64,000 bases of DNA from an uncultured Tateyamaria sp. (GTDB lineage Bacteria; Pseudomonadota; Alphaproteobacteria; Rhodobacterales; Rhodobacteraceae): the NCBI GenBank assembly GCA_947501275.1, contig CANMVD010000001.1, forward strand, positions 992,001 through 1,056,000, given 5' to 3'. The notes under the pieces are model-generated. The model was given only the letters and a program-made list of their open reading frames with translations. It searched no databases and was not told the origin of the DNA. Position 1 is the stretch's first letter; every line of letters begins with the position of its first letter. This document shows positions 17,862 through 26,369 of the stretch, piece by piece. The translations under genes and the position numbers were made by a program.

Positions 17862-18261
17862 GGGCGCTGTCCAAGAGCGCGCGCACGCGGCGCGGATAGG
17901 GTTCGTTTACGAGGCGCGCCACCTCTTTACCACGCTTCATTACCAACAATGTCGAACGCCGCTGTACCTTGAGCCGTTGGGTCAGTTGGGATTGTCCAAA
18001 CGTATCCCAGTCCACGTCGACAAAGGTCAGTTGCTGATATGCGGGTGTGTCGGCCAGCGCCTCTGCAATCAGGTCGGCCTTGATCTGGCACGTGAGTGAC
18101 CAGCTTGCGCGGTAATTCATGATCACAGTTTGGTCGCTGTTGCGCATCTCGCGCCAAAGCGCGGGCGTAAAGGGATCAGCAGGGTAGGCGCGGGACACGC
18201 CGGGAAAAAAGGAAATGCCGGAAATTGCGGCTGCGTTGGTCAGAAATGAACGGCGGTGCAT
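17851..18261 (-). CDS. Tat-exported thioredoxin-like protein
   Basis: A 136-residue protein starting MHRRSFLTNAAAISG, a twin-arginine export signal ending near residue 25. The mature part has a thioredoxin-like order: MNYRASWSLTCQIKADLI (a single Cys at about residue 59 in place of a CxxC pair), FVDVDW and STLLVMKRGKEV with strand and turn spacing as in thioredoxins. Lacking the second Cys, it is unlikely to act as a classic disulfide reductase; a binding or monothiol role is possible. Upstream of and overlapping the GlxA-type regulator gene. Confidence 0.65.
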   Translation of the reverse strand: MHRRSFLTNAAAISGISFFPGVSRAYPADPFTPALWREMRNSDQTVIMNYRASWSLTCQIKADLIAEALADTPAYQQLTFVDVDWDTFGQSQLTQRLKVQRRSTLLVMKRGKEVARLVNEPYPRRVRALLDSALAA

Positions 18262-18333
18262 GTATGGAGTCTCGAGACCTTGGAAATATTGCTGCAGAAT
18301 ATGTCTGCGAAGCCTTTGCGCAAGGGGGATTGC

Positions 18334-19203
18334 TCAGGTTTTTGGCTGCCGTGACACTTGTACCGCGAGGATACCGGCGGCGATGATGCCTACGCCGACG
18401 ATGTCCCAGGTCCCAAGTTGCTCTCCCAATAGTATAGCGGCTGTGGCGACCCCAAAAAACGGATTGAGAAAGTGGAAAGTCGCTGCCTTGGTCGGGCCAA
18501 TCCGGGCCACTAGCGAAAACCAGATCCATGTGGCGACCAAACCCGGTACAAGAACGGTGTAGATGAAGGCGGCAATGAACGCTGGTGTGACGGTGACGGT
18601 GACAGTCTCAGTCAGGGCCGAAACGATGCCCAGCACCACCGCGCCCACAAACATTTGCAACCCGACAACCATCATCAGGTTGCCGCCGGAGGACATCGCG
18701 CGCATGGACAGCGTTGCGATTGTGAGCGCCACGGCCGCGATGACGCACAGCGCGATGCCAACAACGTCCACCCCCACGTTCAGCCGCGCAGACATGATCA
18801 TCGAGACCCCGGCAATCCCGAGCACCAGCCCGATCACGCCCAGTAGCGGCAAGCGATCCCGAAAAATCACCCAACCTGCAAAGGCGACCATCAGCGGCAT
18901 GGTTGAGGCAATGATCGAGGCCAGCGATGCTTCGATCGTCTGCATCGCGTAAAAATTCAGACCCAGGTAAATTGCGTTTTGGCACAGCCCGAAGATCAGC
19001 GTCGCGCGCCATTGATCGCGTGTCAGGTTCCACGATTGTCCAAGTGCGCGTGCCACAGCGACTCCGATCAGGCCAGCCAGAAAGAAGCGCACCGAAGACG
19101 CCGCAAAAGGTGATGCATGCGTGACGATGATCCGGGCAGAGGTGAAGGCTGACGACCAGATTAAAGCAAATGTCAGGCCCATCATTATTGCGCGGATGTC
19201 CAT
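18334..19203 (-). CDS. EamA/DMT-family transporter
   Basis: A 289-residue inner-membrane protein with about ten hydrophobic helices arranged as two EamA repeats; the first begins MMGLTFALIWSSAFTSARI, the second follows the RDRLPLLGVIGLVLGIAGV region. Members export amino acids, nucleotides or other metabolites; the substrate is unknown. The ATG at 19203 with AAGGAA upstream is chosen over a further upstream in-frame start. Transcribed on its own, head to head with the DUF3179 gene. Confidence 0.88.
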   Translation of the reverse strand: MDIRAIMMGLTFALIWSSAFTSARIIVTHASPFAASSVRFFLAGLIGVAVARALGQSWNLTRDQWRATLIFGLCQNAIYLGLNFYAMQTIEASLASIIASTMPLMVAFAGWVIFRDRLPLLGVIGLVLGIAGVSMIMSARLNVGVDVVGIALCVIAAVALTIATLSMRAMSSGGNLMMVVGLQMFVGAVVLGIVSALTETVTVTVTPAFIAAFIYTVLVPGLVATWIWFSLVARIGPTKAATFHFLNPFFGVATAAILLGEQLGTWDIVGVGIIAAGILAVQVSRQPKT

Positions 19204-19340
19204 GCCTGTTCCTTGCTCTGGCTTTGGCAGGACGTTCTGGCAAATCAAGAGGGGATGCAAGCGCCCACATCACGCGCAGTTTTGGTGCATGTGATCGCGA
19301 TTGGCCTCACATTGGCGGTGAAGTCGTTGGAGAATGCGCC

Positions 19341-20708
19341 ATGAAATTGTCGAGACGAATGTTTGGCGGCCTGGCCGTATCGAGCCTTGCAGTTCCACAT
19401 GCTGCCATGGCCGAGGATGTCGATCTGCTCGAGGCGCAACGCGCAGCCCTGTTTGGCACCAGTTCGGAGTTCAACGCGGGCATGTCATTGGTAGCGGATC
19501 GTGGGCAGCCGGATCTGGCAGCGGGCTTTATCCTGATGCTGCCCTTTGCCCGCAATCGCGGCCCGCGTATGGCCGAAGTTCTGGCCACCATCACGGGCAA
19601 GGATTATGGCACAGACTGGTTCCAGTGGATGTTGTGGCAGGAGCGTACACCCGAGATCGTTCCACACGAAAGCTATGCGCCTCTGTTGCGGGAGTTGTAT
19701 CTGCGTATCGATCCCGAGTTTTCCGATTTCTTGCGTCTCGAGCATCTGGATCGCAACAAGGCACGCATCCGCATCGAGGAAATCACCTGGGGTGGTGTCG
19801 TCAAGGATGGTATCCCCTCACTGGATAACCCGGACCTGATCGAAGCAAGCGCAGCAGAGTACATGCGTGGTGATGATCTGGTCTTTGGTGTGTCCATCAA
19901 TGGGGATGCCCGCGCCTATCCATTACGGATCATGGGATGGCACGAGATGTTCAACGAGGTGATTGGCGGCGTGCCTGTGGCGCTGGCCTATTGCACCTTG
20001 TGTGGCTCGGGTATTCTGTTTGAAACGCAAGTGCAGGGGAGAAGTGCTCCGATGGTCTTTGGGTCGTCGGGCTTTCTCTATCGGTCCAACAAGTTGATGT
20101 TTGATCGCGGCACGCACTCGTTGTGGAACCAATATACTGGCGAACCCGTTGTGGGACCGTTGGTTGGCAGTGGCATCGCGCTGAACCAACGCCCTGTTGT
20201 CATCACGACGTGGGACAGCTGGAAAGCGTCGAACCCGACGACCAAGATCCTGTCGGTCAACACAGGCCACCGCCGCAATTACGGATCGGGCGTGGTGTAT
20301 CAGGATTACTTCGGATCGCCGGACCTGATGTTCCCTGCGCTGGTGGATCAACGCGCGCACCAGCAAAAGGACTACGTGTTTGCCGTGCGCCAGTTTGGTG
20401 CCGCGCGTGCGTGGCCGCTGAAAGCATTCGAAAAGCGATCGGTGCTGAACGACGCTATTGCGAACACGCCTTTGCTGCTGATCGGGGATGCCAAAAAGCG
20501 GAGTGTGCGTGCCTATGAACGGGGTGCGCGGACGTTCCGTGCAACTGCCGGGGGCTTGCAGGACGACACCGGCGCGACGTGGCGCGTGGGTGAGAACGGG
20601 TTGGTCGGGCCGGATGGAACGACGCTGCCACGTGTAGCCGGGCACATCTCGTACTGGTTTGCGTGGGACAACTACCTGGGTGACGCCGCCACAGTCTATG
20701 AAGGCTGA
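19341..20708 (+). CDS. DUF3179 domain protein, exported
   Basis: A 455-residue protein. The N-terminus MKLSRRMFGGLAVSSLAVPHAAMA is a twin-arginine signal. Residues of about 165-440 match the DUF3179 pattern: VFGVSINGDARAYPLRIM, the YCTLCGSGI double-Cys motif and DRGTHSLWNQYTGEPV. The function of this domain is not established; it is often found in exported proteins of marine bacteria. GGAG upstream supports the ATG at 19341. Single gene, followed by a two-way terminator shared with the HU gene. Confidence 0.85.
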   Translation: MKLSRRMFGGLAVSSLAVPHAAMAEDVDLLEAQRAALFGTSSEFNAGMSLVADRGQPDLAAGFILMLPFARNRGPRMAEVLATITGKDYGTDWFQWMLWQERTPEIVPHESYAPLLRELYLRIDPEFSDFLRLEHLDRNKARIRIEEITWGGVVKDGIPSLDNPDLIEASAAEYMRGDDLVFGVSINGDARAYPLRIMGWHEMFNEVIGGVPVALAYCTLCGSGILFETQVQGRSAPMVFGSSGFLYRSNKLMFDRGTHSLWNQYTGEPVVGPLVGSGIALNQRPVVITTWDSWKASNPTTKILSVNTGHRRNYGSGVVYQDYFGSPDLMFPALVDQRAHQQKDYVFAVRQFGAARAWPLKAFEKRSVLNDAIANTPLLLIGDAKKRSVRAYERGARTFRATAGGLQDDTGATWRVGENGLVGPDGTTLPRVAGHISYWFAWDNYLGDAATVYEG

Positions 20709-20726
20709 CATCACGCCTGAAACGCA

Positions 20727-20753
20727 AAAGGGCCGCCAGTGTGGCGACCCTTT
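20727..20753. terminator. bidirectional Rho-independent terminator
   Basis: AAAGGG and CGCCA pair with TGGCG and CCCTTT around a three-base loop, with one C/A mismatch. The A-run on one side and T-run on the other let it act in both directions, between the convergent DUF3179 and HU genes. Confidence 0.75.
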
Positions 20754-20775
20754 CGTATCCGTCTTGGGCTAGTGT

Positions 20776-21063
20776 TTAGCCGTTGACGCTGTCCTTCAGA
20801 GCTTTCGCGATGGTCATTTTGACCACTTTGTCTGCTTCTTTCTTGAACTGTTCGCCGGTGGCAGGGTTGCGCACCATACGCTCGGGGCGCTCACGGCAGT
20901 AGATCTTGCCAACACCTGGCAGAGTGACTGCACCGCCACCCGACACTTCGTCGGTGATCAGGCCGCAGATTGCGTCGAGTGCACCGCTTGCGGATTTCTT
21001 GTCAGTGTCCATTTTCTCGGCCAGAGCGGCGACGAGTTGGGTCTTTGTCATTGGTTTTGCCAT
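20776..21063 (-). CDS. HU-family DNA-binding protein
   Basis: A 95-residue nucleoid protein that bends and compacts DNA as a dimer. It has the HU order: helical N-terminus (TKTQLVAALAEKM), the VTLPGVGKIYCRERPERMVRNPATGE beta-arm region in place of the usual GFGxF segment, and a C-terminal VKMTIAKALKDSV helix. The ATG at 21063 has AAGGAGA upstream; an in-frame start 25 codons earlier is rejected. The arm departs from the canonical GFGTF consensus, as in several alphaproteobacterial HU-like proteins. Confidence 0.9.
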   Translation of the reverse strand: MAKPMTKTQLVAALAEKMDTDKKSASGALDAICGLITDEVSGGGAVTLPGVGKIYCRERPERMVRNPATGEQFKKEADKVVKMTIAKALKDSVNG

Positions 21064-21195
21064 TTTACTGGTCTCCTTCGTCTGCCCGACAACTTGGGCC
21101 TCATGTCCGTTTTGTAACGGCATGTTGTGGGAAAACACAACGAATAGTGGCCGTTTGCAAGGGAAAAACCGTTATTTTGCAGGTTTTTCGCCGAG

Positions 21196-22656
21196 TCAGA
21201 GGAAGGCAGTCTCGTCAAAGGACCGCAATTTCCGGCTGTGGATGCGTTCAAGCGGCATTTCTCGGAGGCGTTCCATCGCTCGAATTCCGATCATCAGATG
21301 GTTGGCGACCTGCGTTTTGTAGAAATCCGAGGCCATGCCGGGAAGTTTCAACTCGCCGTGCAACGGCTTGTCCGACACGCACAGCAGTGTGCCGTAAGGC
21401 ACGCGAAACCGGTAGCCGTTGGCGGCAATTGTGGCGCTTTCCATATCCAGCGCAACGGCGCGCGATTGGCTGAGGCGTTGCACCGGTCCGCGCTGGTCGC
21501 GCAGTTCCCAGTTACGATCCGCGTAGCTGGCTACGGTGCCTGTCCGCATAATGCGTTTCAGCTCATACCCTTCCAGCGACGTGACCTGTGCTACGGCCTG
21601 TTCCAAAGCGATCTGGATTTCAGCCAATGCCGGTACCGGCACCCATGGCGGGAGATCATTGTCTAGCACGTGGTCTTCTCGCAGGTACGCGTGGGCCAGC
21701 ACGAAGTCACCCAAGGCTTGCGAATTGCGCAGACCGGCGCAGTGTCCGACCATGATCCATGCATGGGGGCGCAGTACGGCGATGTGATCGGTGGCCGTTT
21801 TGGCGTTGGACGGCCCGACCCCGATATTGACCAAGGTGATGCCTGATCCGTCCTCCCGCTTGAGGTGGTAGGTTGGCATTTGCGGCATCTTGAGCGTTTC
21901 GGGCAGGGCCTGATCGCCTGCCGTGATGGTCGCATTGCCGGTGCTTACAAAAGAGGTATAGCCGCTGGCAGGATCGTCCAGTTGGGTGCGGGCATAGGTT
22001 TCGAACTCGGAGACGTAGAACTGGTAGTTGGTGAACAATACGTGGTTCTGAAAATGTCCGGGGTCCGTGGCGGTGTAGTGCGCCAGACGGGCAAGAGAAT
22101 AATCGATCCTCTGCGCGGTGAACGGAGCAAGTGGCCCAATGCCGTCTTTGGTTTCATACGTCCCGTTAACGATGTCATCATTGGTTGTGCTGAGATCAGG
22201 GACGTCAAAGACATCGCGCAATGGAAATTCTGCAGCACCCTGCTGTGGCACGTTGATGGTTGCATCATTGGCAACGGCAAAATGGACGGGCATGGGCGTA
22301 TCGGAATAGCCGATTTCGACCGGTTGCCCGTGGTTGGACACAAGCAAACCAATCTGTTGGACGAGGTAATTCTCAAACAGGTCCGGTCGTGTAATCGTCG
22401 CGGCATAAGTTCCAGGCGTTGACACGTGACCGTAACTGAGGCGCGTGTCGACCTGAGCGTAGCTGGTCGTTGTCAGCCGGATTTCCGGGTAAAAGGCGCG
22501 CACATGTGCTGCGGGCGCACCCTTGGCCATGGCCTGCATGAACTGCGTGCAAAGGAATTCGGTGGCTTCTGTATATAGTCGTTGTAGTTCCTTGACCGCT
22601 GCAGCGGGGTCATGGAAAGCCTTGTGGGCTTCGGCAGGAGGGCTCAGCATATTCAT
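21196..22656 (-). CDS. amn: AMP nucleosidase
   Basis: Splits AMP into adenine and ribose 5-phosphate in the cytoplasm. The 486-residue protein matches Amn in length and order: an N-terminal family-specific domain (PEIRLTTTSYAQVDTRLSYGHV) and a C-terminal nucleoside-phosphorylase-like domain (NIGVGPSNAKTATDHIAVLRP, RAVALDMESATIAANGYRFRVP). The upstream adenine deaminase gene overlaps it by four bases, so AMP -> adenine -> hypoxanthine is encoded in one operon. Confidence 0.95.
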   Translation of the reverse strand: MNMLSPPAEAHKAFHDPAAAVKELQRLYTEATEFLCTQFMQAMAKGAPAAHVRAFYPEIRLTTTSYAQVDTRLSYGHVSTPGTYAATITRPDLFENYLVQQIGLLVSNHGQPVEIGYSDTPMPVHFAVANDATINVPQQGAAEFPLRDVFDVPDLSTTNDDIVNGTYETKDGIGPLAPFTAQRIDYSLARLAHYTATDPGHFQNHVLFTNYQFYVSEFETYARTQLDDPASGYTSFVSTGNATITAGDQALPETLKMPQMPTYHLKREDGSGITLVNIGVGPSNAKTATDHIAVLRPHAWIMVGHCAGLRNSQALGDFVLAHAYLREDHVLDNDLPPWVPVPALAEIQIALEQAVAQVTSLEGYELKRIMRTGTVASYADRNWELRDQRGPVQRLSQSRAVALDMESATIAANGYRFRVPYGTLLCVSDKPLHGELKLPGMASDFYKTQVANHLMIGIRAMERLREMPLERIHSRKLRSFDETAFL

Positions 22657-24467
22657 GTGGATGTCTCTAACACTGGGATGAATTCAAATGTACGCACGTC
22701 AACCAATCCCAGATCCGAGATGCGCAGTTCAGGAATAACGACAAGCGCCAGCAACGAGTGTTGCATGTAGGCGTTGTTGAGGGTGCAGCCGCAATCGACC
22801 ATGGCCTGCACCAACTTGTCGGCTTTGGCCGCGACCTCTGCGGCGGGGCTGTCGGACATGAGGCCAGCAATGGGCAGTTCGACCAACGCCAATTCTGTAC
22901 CGTCGCGGTAGATCGTAATGCCACCACCGACCTCGGCCAGCCTGTTCGCGGCGTGGGCCATGTCATCGCGGTCGGTCCCGACGACAATCATGTGATGGCT
23001 GTCATGGGCCACGGTCGAGGCCATGGCCATTTTGCCTTTGTAGTTGAACCCCGCGACCAGCGCGTTGACCACGCCGCCCGTCGCCTTGTGCCGTTCCACC
23101 AGCGCGATCTGGCAGGTGTCGCCGTGCGGTTCGACCTTGCCATCATTGACCGGCATGTCGCGTTTGAGGGCCTGGGTCGGTGCCTGGTTCTCGACCACGC
23201 CGATGACATTGGCAGTGACGGTGTTGGCACCACTCGGGGCGGCGATTTCGAAGTCCTGCGCGTGCAGGGTTTTGCCCAGATGCACGGTGCCTCGTGCGTC
23301 CTGTGGCCAATCGAGATGCGGGCACTCTGTTGTCAATTCACCGTTCAGCGCAACAGTTTCGCCCCGTGCAATGACATGTTCGATAGGCAGGGTTTTGAGG
23401 TCCGATGTCAGGATCACGTCAGCCCGTCGTCCGGGGGTGAGCGAGCCGATCTCGCGTTCCAGTCCAAAGTGGGTGGCGGTGTTGATCGTTGCCATTTGCA
23501 GAGCGACGAGCGGATCACAACCGCACGCGACGGCGTGGCGGACAACGCGGTTCATGTGGCCGTCGTTGACCAACGTTCCCGAGTGGCAATCATCCGTGCA
23601 CAGGATCATGTTGCGCGGGTCCAGCCCCTTCTTGGTGATTGCGGTGATCTGTGTTTCGACGTCATACCAAGCCGAGCCGAGACGGATCATCGACCGCATC
23701 CCTTGCCGCATACGTGCAATGGCGTCGGCCTCGCACGTGCCTTCGTGATCATCCGCAGGGCCACCAGCGACATAGGCCGCAAAGTCCGGTCCCAGATCAG
23801 GCGAGGCGTAATGCCCACCCACAGTTTTGCCCGCCCGTTGAGTCGCGGCCACCTCGGCCAGCATTTGAGGATCGGCGGCGGCCATGCCGGGGAAGTTCAT
23901 CATCTCGCCCAGACCGATAATGCCGGGCCATGCCATCGCTTCCGCCACATCCTCGGCGCTGATCTCGTAGCCTGTCGTCTCCATCCCCGGGGCCGAGGGC
24001 GCACAGGACGGCATCTGTGTCCAGATGTTCACGGGCTGCATCATGGCCTCGTCATGCATCAGGCGAATGCCCCGTAAGCCCAGCACATTCGCGATCTCAT
24101 GCGGGTCAGTGAACATGGTTGTGGTGCCATGCGGGATGACAGCTGCGGCAAATTCCGCCGGAGTCAGCATGCCGGATTCGATATGCATATGACCGTCACA
24201 CAGACCGGGGATCATGTAGCGGCCTTTGGCTTCGATCACCTGCGTTTTGGGGCCAATCTGGGCGCTGGCATCGGAAACCACACAGGCGATGCGCCCGTGC
24301 TTGATGGCGATGTCGTGGTCGGGCAATGCCTCGCGTGTGTGGACGTTCACCCATATGCCGCCGGTGATCACGGTATCGGCGGGCATGCGACCCGCGGCGA
24401 CATTTACCAGATCGGGGGCGACGTCGGGCCAGGTGGGAAAAAGAGTTGGGGAAAGGTCATGTTCCAT
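22653..24467 (-). CDS. ade: adenine deaminase
   Basis: Converts adenine to hypoxanthine and ammonia. The 604-residue amidohydrolase shows the metal site DGHMHIESGM near residue 95, HGTTTMFTDPHE, the QMPSCAPSAPGMETTG segment typical of Ade, CTDDCHSGTL, and a C-terminal domain with VAHDSHHMIVVGTDRDDM. The length is typical. First gene of the ade-amn operon (four-base overlap), which recycles AMP to hypoxanthine. Confidence 0.95.
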   Translation of the reverse strand: MEHDLSPTLFPTWPDVAPDLVNVAAGRMPADTVITGGIWVNVHTREALPDHDIAIKHGRIACVVSDASAQIGPKTQVIEAKGRYMIPGLCDGHMHIESGMLTPAEFAAAVIPHGTTTMFTDPHEIANVLGLRGIRLMHDEAMMQPVNIWTQMPSCAPSAPGMETTGYEISAEDVAEAMAWPGIIGLGEMMNFPGMAAADPQMLAEVAATQRAGKTVGGHYASPDLGPDFAAYVAGGPADDHEGTCEADAIARMRQGMRSMIRLGSAWYDVETQITAITKKGLDPRNMILCTDDCHSGTLVNDGHMNRVVRHAVACGCDPLVALQMATINTATHFGLEREIGSLTPGRRADVILTSDLKTLPIEHVIARGETVALNGELTTECPHLDWPQDARGTVHLGKTLHAQDFEIAAPSGANTVTANVIGVVENQAPTQALKRDMPVNDGKVEPHGDTCQIALVERHKATGGVVNALVAGFNYKGKMAMASTVAHDSHHMIVVGTDRDDMAHAANRLAEVGGGITIYRDGTELALVELPIAGLMSDSPAAEVAAKADKLVQAMVDCGCTLNNAYMQHSLLALVVIPELRISDLGLVDVRTFEFIPVLETST

Positions 24468-24555
24468 GTCCTAATGGATCAACATTTTGCGGAAGGTGCA
24501 AGAGGGGGTGACGCGATGCATGCAAACCTTCATGTTTCGGCCAAAGGGGTGCGAT

Positions 24556-24981
24556 ATGGACTACGAGACGATAGACGCCGATAGCTTCGGACGGGGCCTG
24601 CGCGGTATGGGGTTAAACCTTCTGGTGCGGGACGTGGGTGCAGAAGTTGCGTTTCTGAGGGCTGTGTTCGGAATGCGCGCGTTTCAGCCGACTGAGGATT
24701 TCGCCATCATGACTTACGGCGAACAGGTGTTTCAGCTGCACAGCGACGGGACCTATCATTCCAACCCATTGCTGGGAGTGTTGCCAGAGAACCCGCCGCG
24801 TGGGGGCGGAATCGAGATCCGCCTTTATGACACTGACCCAGAGGCTGCATGTGCCGCGGCAGAAGAAGCAGGAGGAACGATCCTGCAAGCACCAACGGAC
24901 AAACCGCACGGCCTGCGTGAAGCTTATATCCTGTGTGAGAACGGGTACGCGTGGGTGCCGTCGCGCGGCAAGGATGCATAG
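24556..24981 (+). CDS. VOC (glyoxalase/bleomycin-resistance fold) protein
   Basis: A 141-residue protein with two beta-alpha-beta-beta-beta modules: NLLVRDVGAEVAFLRAVFG starts the first and GIEIRLYDTDPEAACAAAEEAGG the second, ending in a GLREAYILCENGYAWVP strand. It may bind a metal and a small ligand, but no function can be assigned. The ATG at 24556 has AAAGGGG upstream; earlier in-frame starts lack a good site. It diverges from the ade-amn operon. Confidence 0.82.
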   Translation: MDYETIDADSFGRGLRGMGLNLLVRDVGAEVAFLRAVFGMRAFQPTEDFAIMTYGEQVFQLHSDGTYHSNPLLGVLPENPPRGGGIEIRLYDTDPEAACAAAEEAGGTILQAPTDKPHGLREAYILCENGYAWVPSRGKDA

Positions 24982-25602
24982 ATTTGCCATGAGGCTTCAA
25001 TGGTTGGGTTCGCGCCCGACACGTTGAGACTGTCCGATGCGCCGGATACGCAGCCCCGGCCGTGACTTCTGTACGGCGCGCCCAATAGAAACCCTTTCAT
25101 CCGAAGGGCGGCAACCTTGGGAGTCCGGGATGGCGCCACGCCGCGTGACACGGCACCGGCGAATGTGAGGGGTACGCAATTCATTCGTGCCTCTGTCGAC
25201 ATTTTTTCGTGCACGCCGTTTGATTTTAAGAGTGTCGAGTACGGCCTTGTTCATCAGCATCCCACACCTGCCCATACTCATCGCGCGCGTCAGCACCCGG
25301 CCACCCATTCGATCCATCACGTGGTTCATGGTGCGGGAGATCACGATGGACTTGTTCTGCATCCCCCTTTGCCGCCAAGGTCCTTGGTCTTCATGCCCAG
25401 CATCGCCGAAGGAAACATCTGGCGCGCCTCGATGCTCTTCAGGTTGAAGTACTGATACCGGATCATTGTGGGGCCACTCGAAGCATTCGAGGGGATATTC
25501 CCCCCAATGCCGCCTGTTTCCGATTTGGGCAATCTTGCCCAATCTCGACAAGAGAAACTTCCCTAGCGTCAACGCATCATTAACTCGATAGGGAAAAATT
25601 AC
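24982..25602. other. 620-base stretch without a convincing gene
   Basis: Minus-strand frames cover most of it (24997-25572, 25341-25532, 24924-25214) but none has a good start and ribosome site, and plausible-looking peptide segments (for example MNHVMDRMGGRVLTRAMSMG and LKSIEARQMFPSAMLGMKTK) lie in different frames. This could be the remnant of a decayed minus-strand gene. The right end holds the palindromes before the secreted pair that starts at 25603. Confidence 0.4.
25525..25542. promoter_or_regulatory. 18-base palindrome upstream of the secreted pair
   Basis: TTGGGCAA and TTGCCCAA form perfect eight-base arms around two bases, 61 bases before the GTG at 25603. A second dyad (GGGGATATTCCCC, 25491-25503) lies just upstream. 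Their place and symmetry suggest an operator for the secreted-protein operon; which regulator binds is unknown, but the length suits a dimeric helix-turn-helix protein. Confidence 0.45.
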
Positions 25603-25836
25603 GTGACTTATTTCAGAAAAACCAAATTTCGCATCGCAACACTGGGGCTCATTCTCGTCACTTCAGCCGCCGCAACAACGACCTCGGCACAAGGGCTTGG
25701 CATTCCGATACCACCTACCCTCGACTTTCCGAAGCAAGGTGCCTTCGAGGGCAGATCCGGCAATTGCTTCCTCTTCATCTGCTTCGGTAAGCCGAAGGTC
25801 ACAAAGAACGCAGTCACAATCAAGCTGGGAGAGTAA
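25603..25836 (+). CDS. small secreted protein of unknown function
   Basis: A 77-residue protein beginning at GTG, with a signal peptide of about 30 residues (basic start, hydrophobic core, TTTSAQ). The mature peptide of about 45 residues is rich in Gly and Pro and has two closely spaced Cys (GNCFLFICFGKPK), suggesting a disulfide or metal site. No family recognised. The next gene starts two bases after its stop, so the two are co-transcribed and probably function together. Confidence 0.6.
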   Translation: MTYFRKTKFRIATLGLILVTSAAATTTSAQGLGIPIPPTLDFPKQGAFEGRSGNCFLFICFGKPKVTKNAVTIKLGE

Positions 25837-25838
25837 TC

Positions 25839-26315
25839 ATGAACCGCATTGCATTCGCGAACGCCGCTCTGGCCCTTTCTGCAACGACTGCTTTCGCAGG
25901 GGGGACATTTGACATGAACACGACGCTAAGTGGCACAACCGAGCGTCAGACGACCGTGATCAGCGAAGGTCATGTGGCGGGACTGCTGACCACTCAATAC
26001 GCGTCGGTCGAGGGGACGACAGGTAACCCGATGAACGGGATGACGGGGTCTTGCACCGGGCATATGGTGATCGAGGCACCGGCAGCCTCGGGTGGAGGCC
26101 TATGCGTCTTCAACAATAGCGCGGGCGACAGGATGGTGATCTCCTACGAAGTGATTGGCCTGAACCGCGACGGTGGGATTTCGGGTTCGTGGACCGCACA
26201 CGGCGGAGCCGGCAAGACAGCTGGTGTCCAAGGTGGCGGGCGCTTTGTGAATTCGGAAATCGCGGATGACGGCACATTTTCTAAACTGGTCACGGGCGCC
26301 ATTTCGCTTCCCTGA
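25839..26315 (+). CDS. secreted beta-rich protein of unknown function
   Basis: A 158-residue protein with a short signal peptide (ends AFAGG, about residue 20). The mature part alternates short strands and Gly/Ser-rich turns: TTQYASVEGTTGNPMNGMTG, two Cys at about residues 72 and 90 that may form a disulfide, and SGSWTAHGGAGK near the end. It looks like a small beta-barrel or sandwich; no known family is claimed. Starts two bases after the preceding secreted protein and is followed by a strong terminator. Confidence 0.65.
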   Translation: MNRIAFANAALALSATTAFAGGTFDMNTTLSGTTERQTTVISEGHVAGLLTTQYASVEGTTGNPMNGMTGSCTGHMVIEAPAASGGGLCVFNNSAGDRMVISYEVIGLNRDGGISGSWTAHGGAGKTAGVQGGGRFVNSEIADDGTFSKLVTGAISLP

Positions 26316-26338
26316 GCAGAGGTCGCGGCCTTTGTGGA

Positions 26339-26369
26339 ATTGCCGGGCCCTAGTGGCTCGGCAATTTTT
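26339..26369 (+). terminator. Rho-independent terminator of the secreted pair
   Basis: ATTGCCGGGCC pairs over eleven positions (one G-T) with GGCTCGGCAAT around a five-base loop, followed by TTTT. It lies 23 bases after the stop at 26315. The 3' end of the broken LuxR gene on the other strand (stop at 26350) overlaps it. Confidence 0.85.

Noticed and set aside
22758-24077. 439-codon plus-strand open frame antisense to ade
   Set aside because: His/Arg/Gly-rich composition and no family motifs; the opposite strand has a complete, unmistakable adenine deaminase. Long shadow frames are expected at this GC content.
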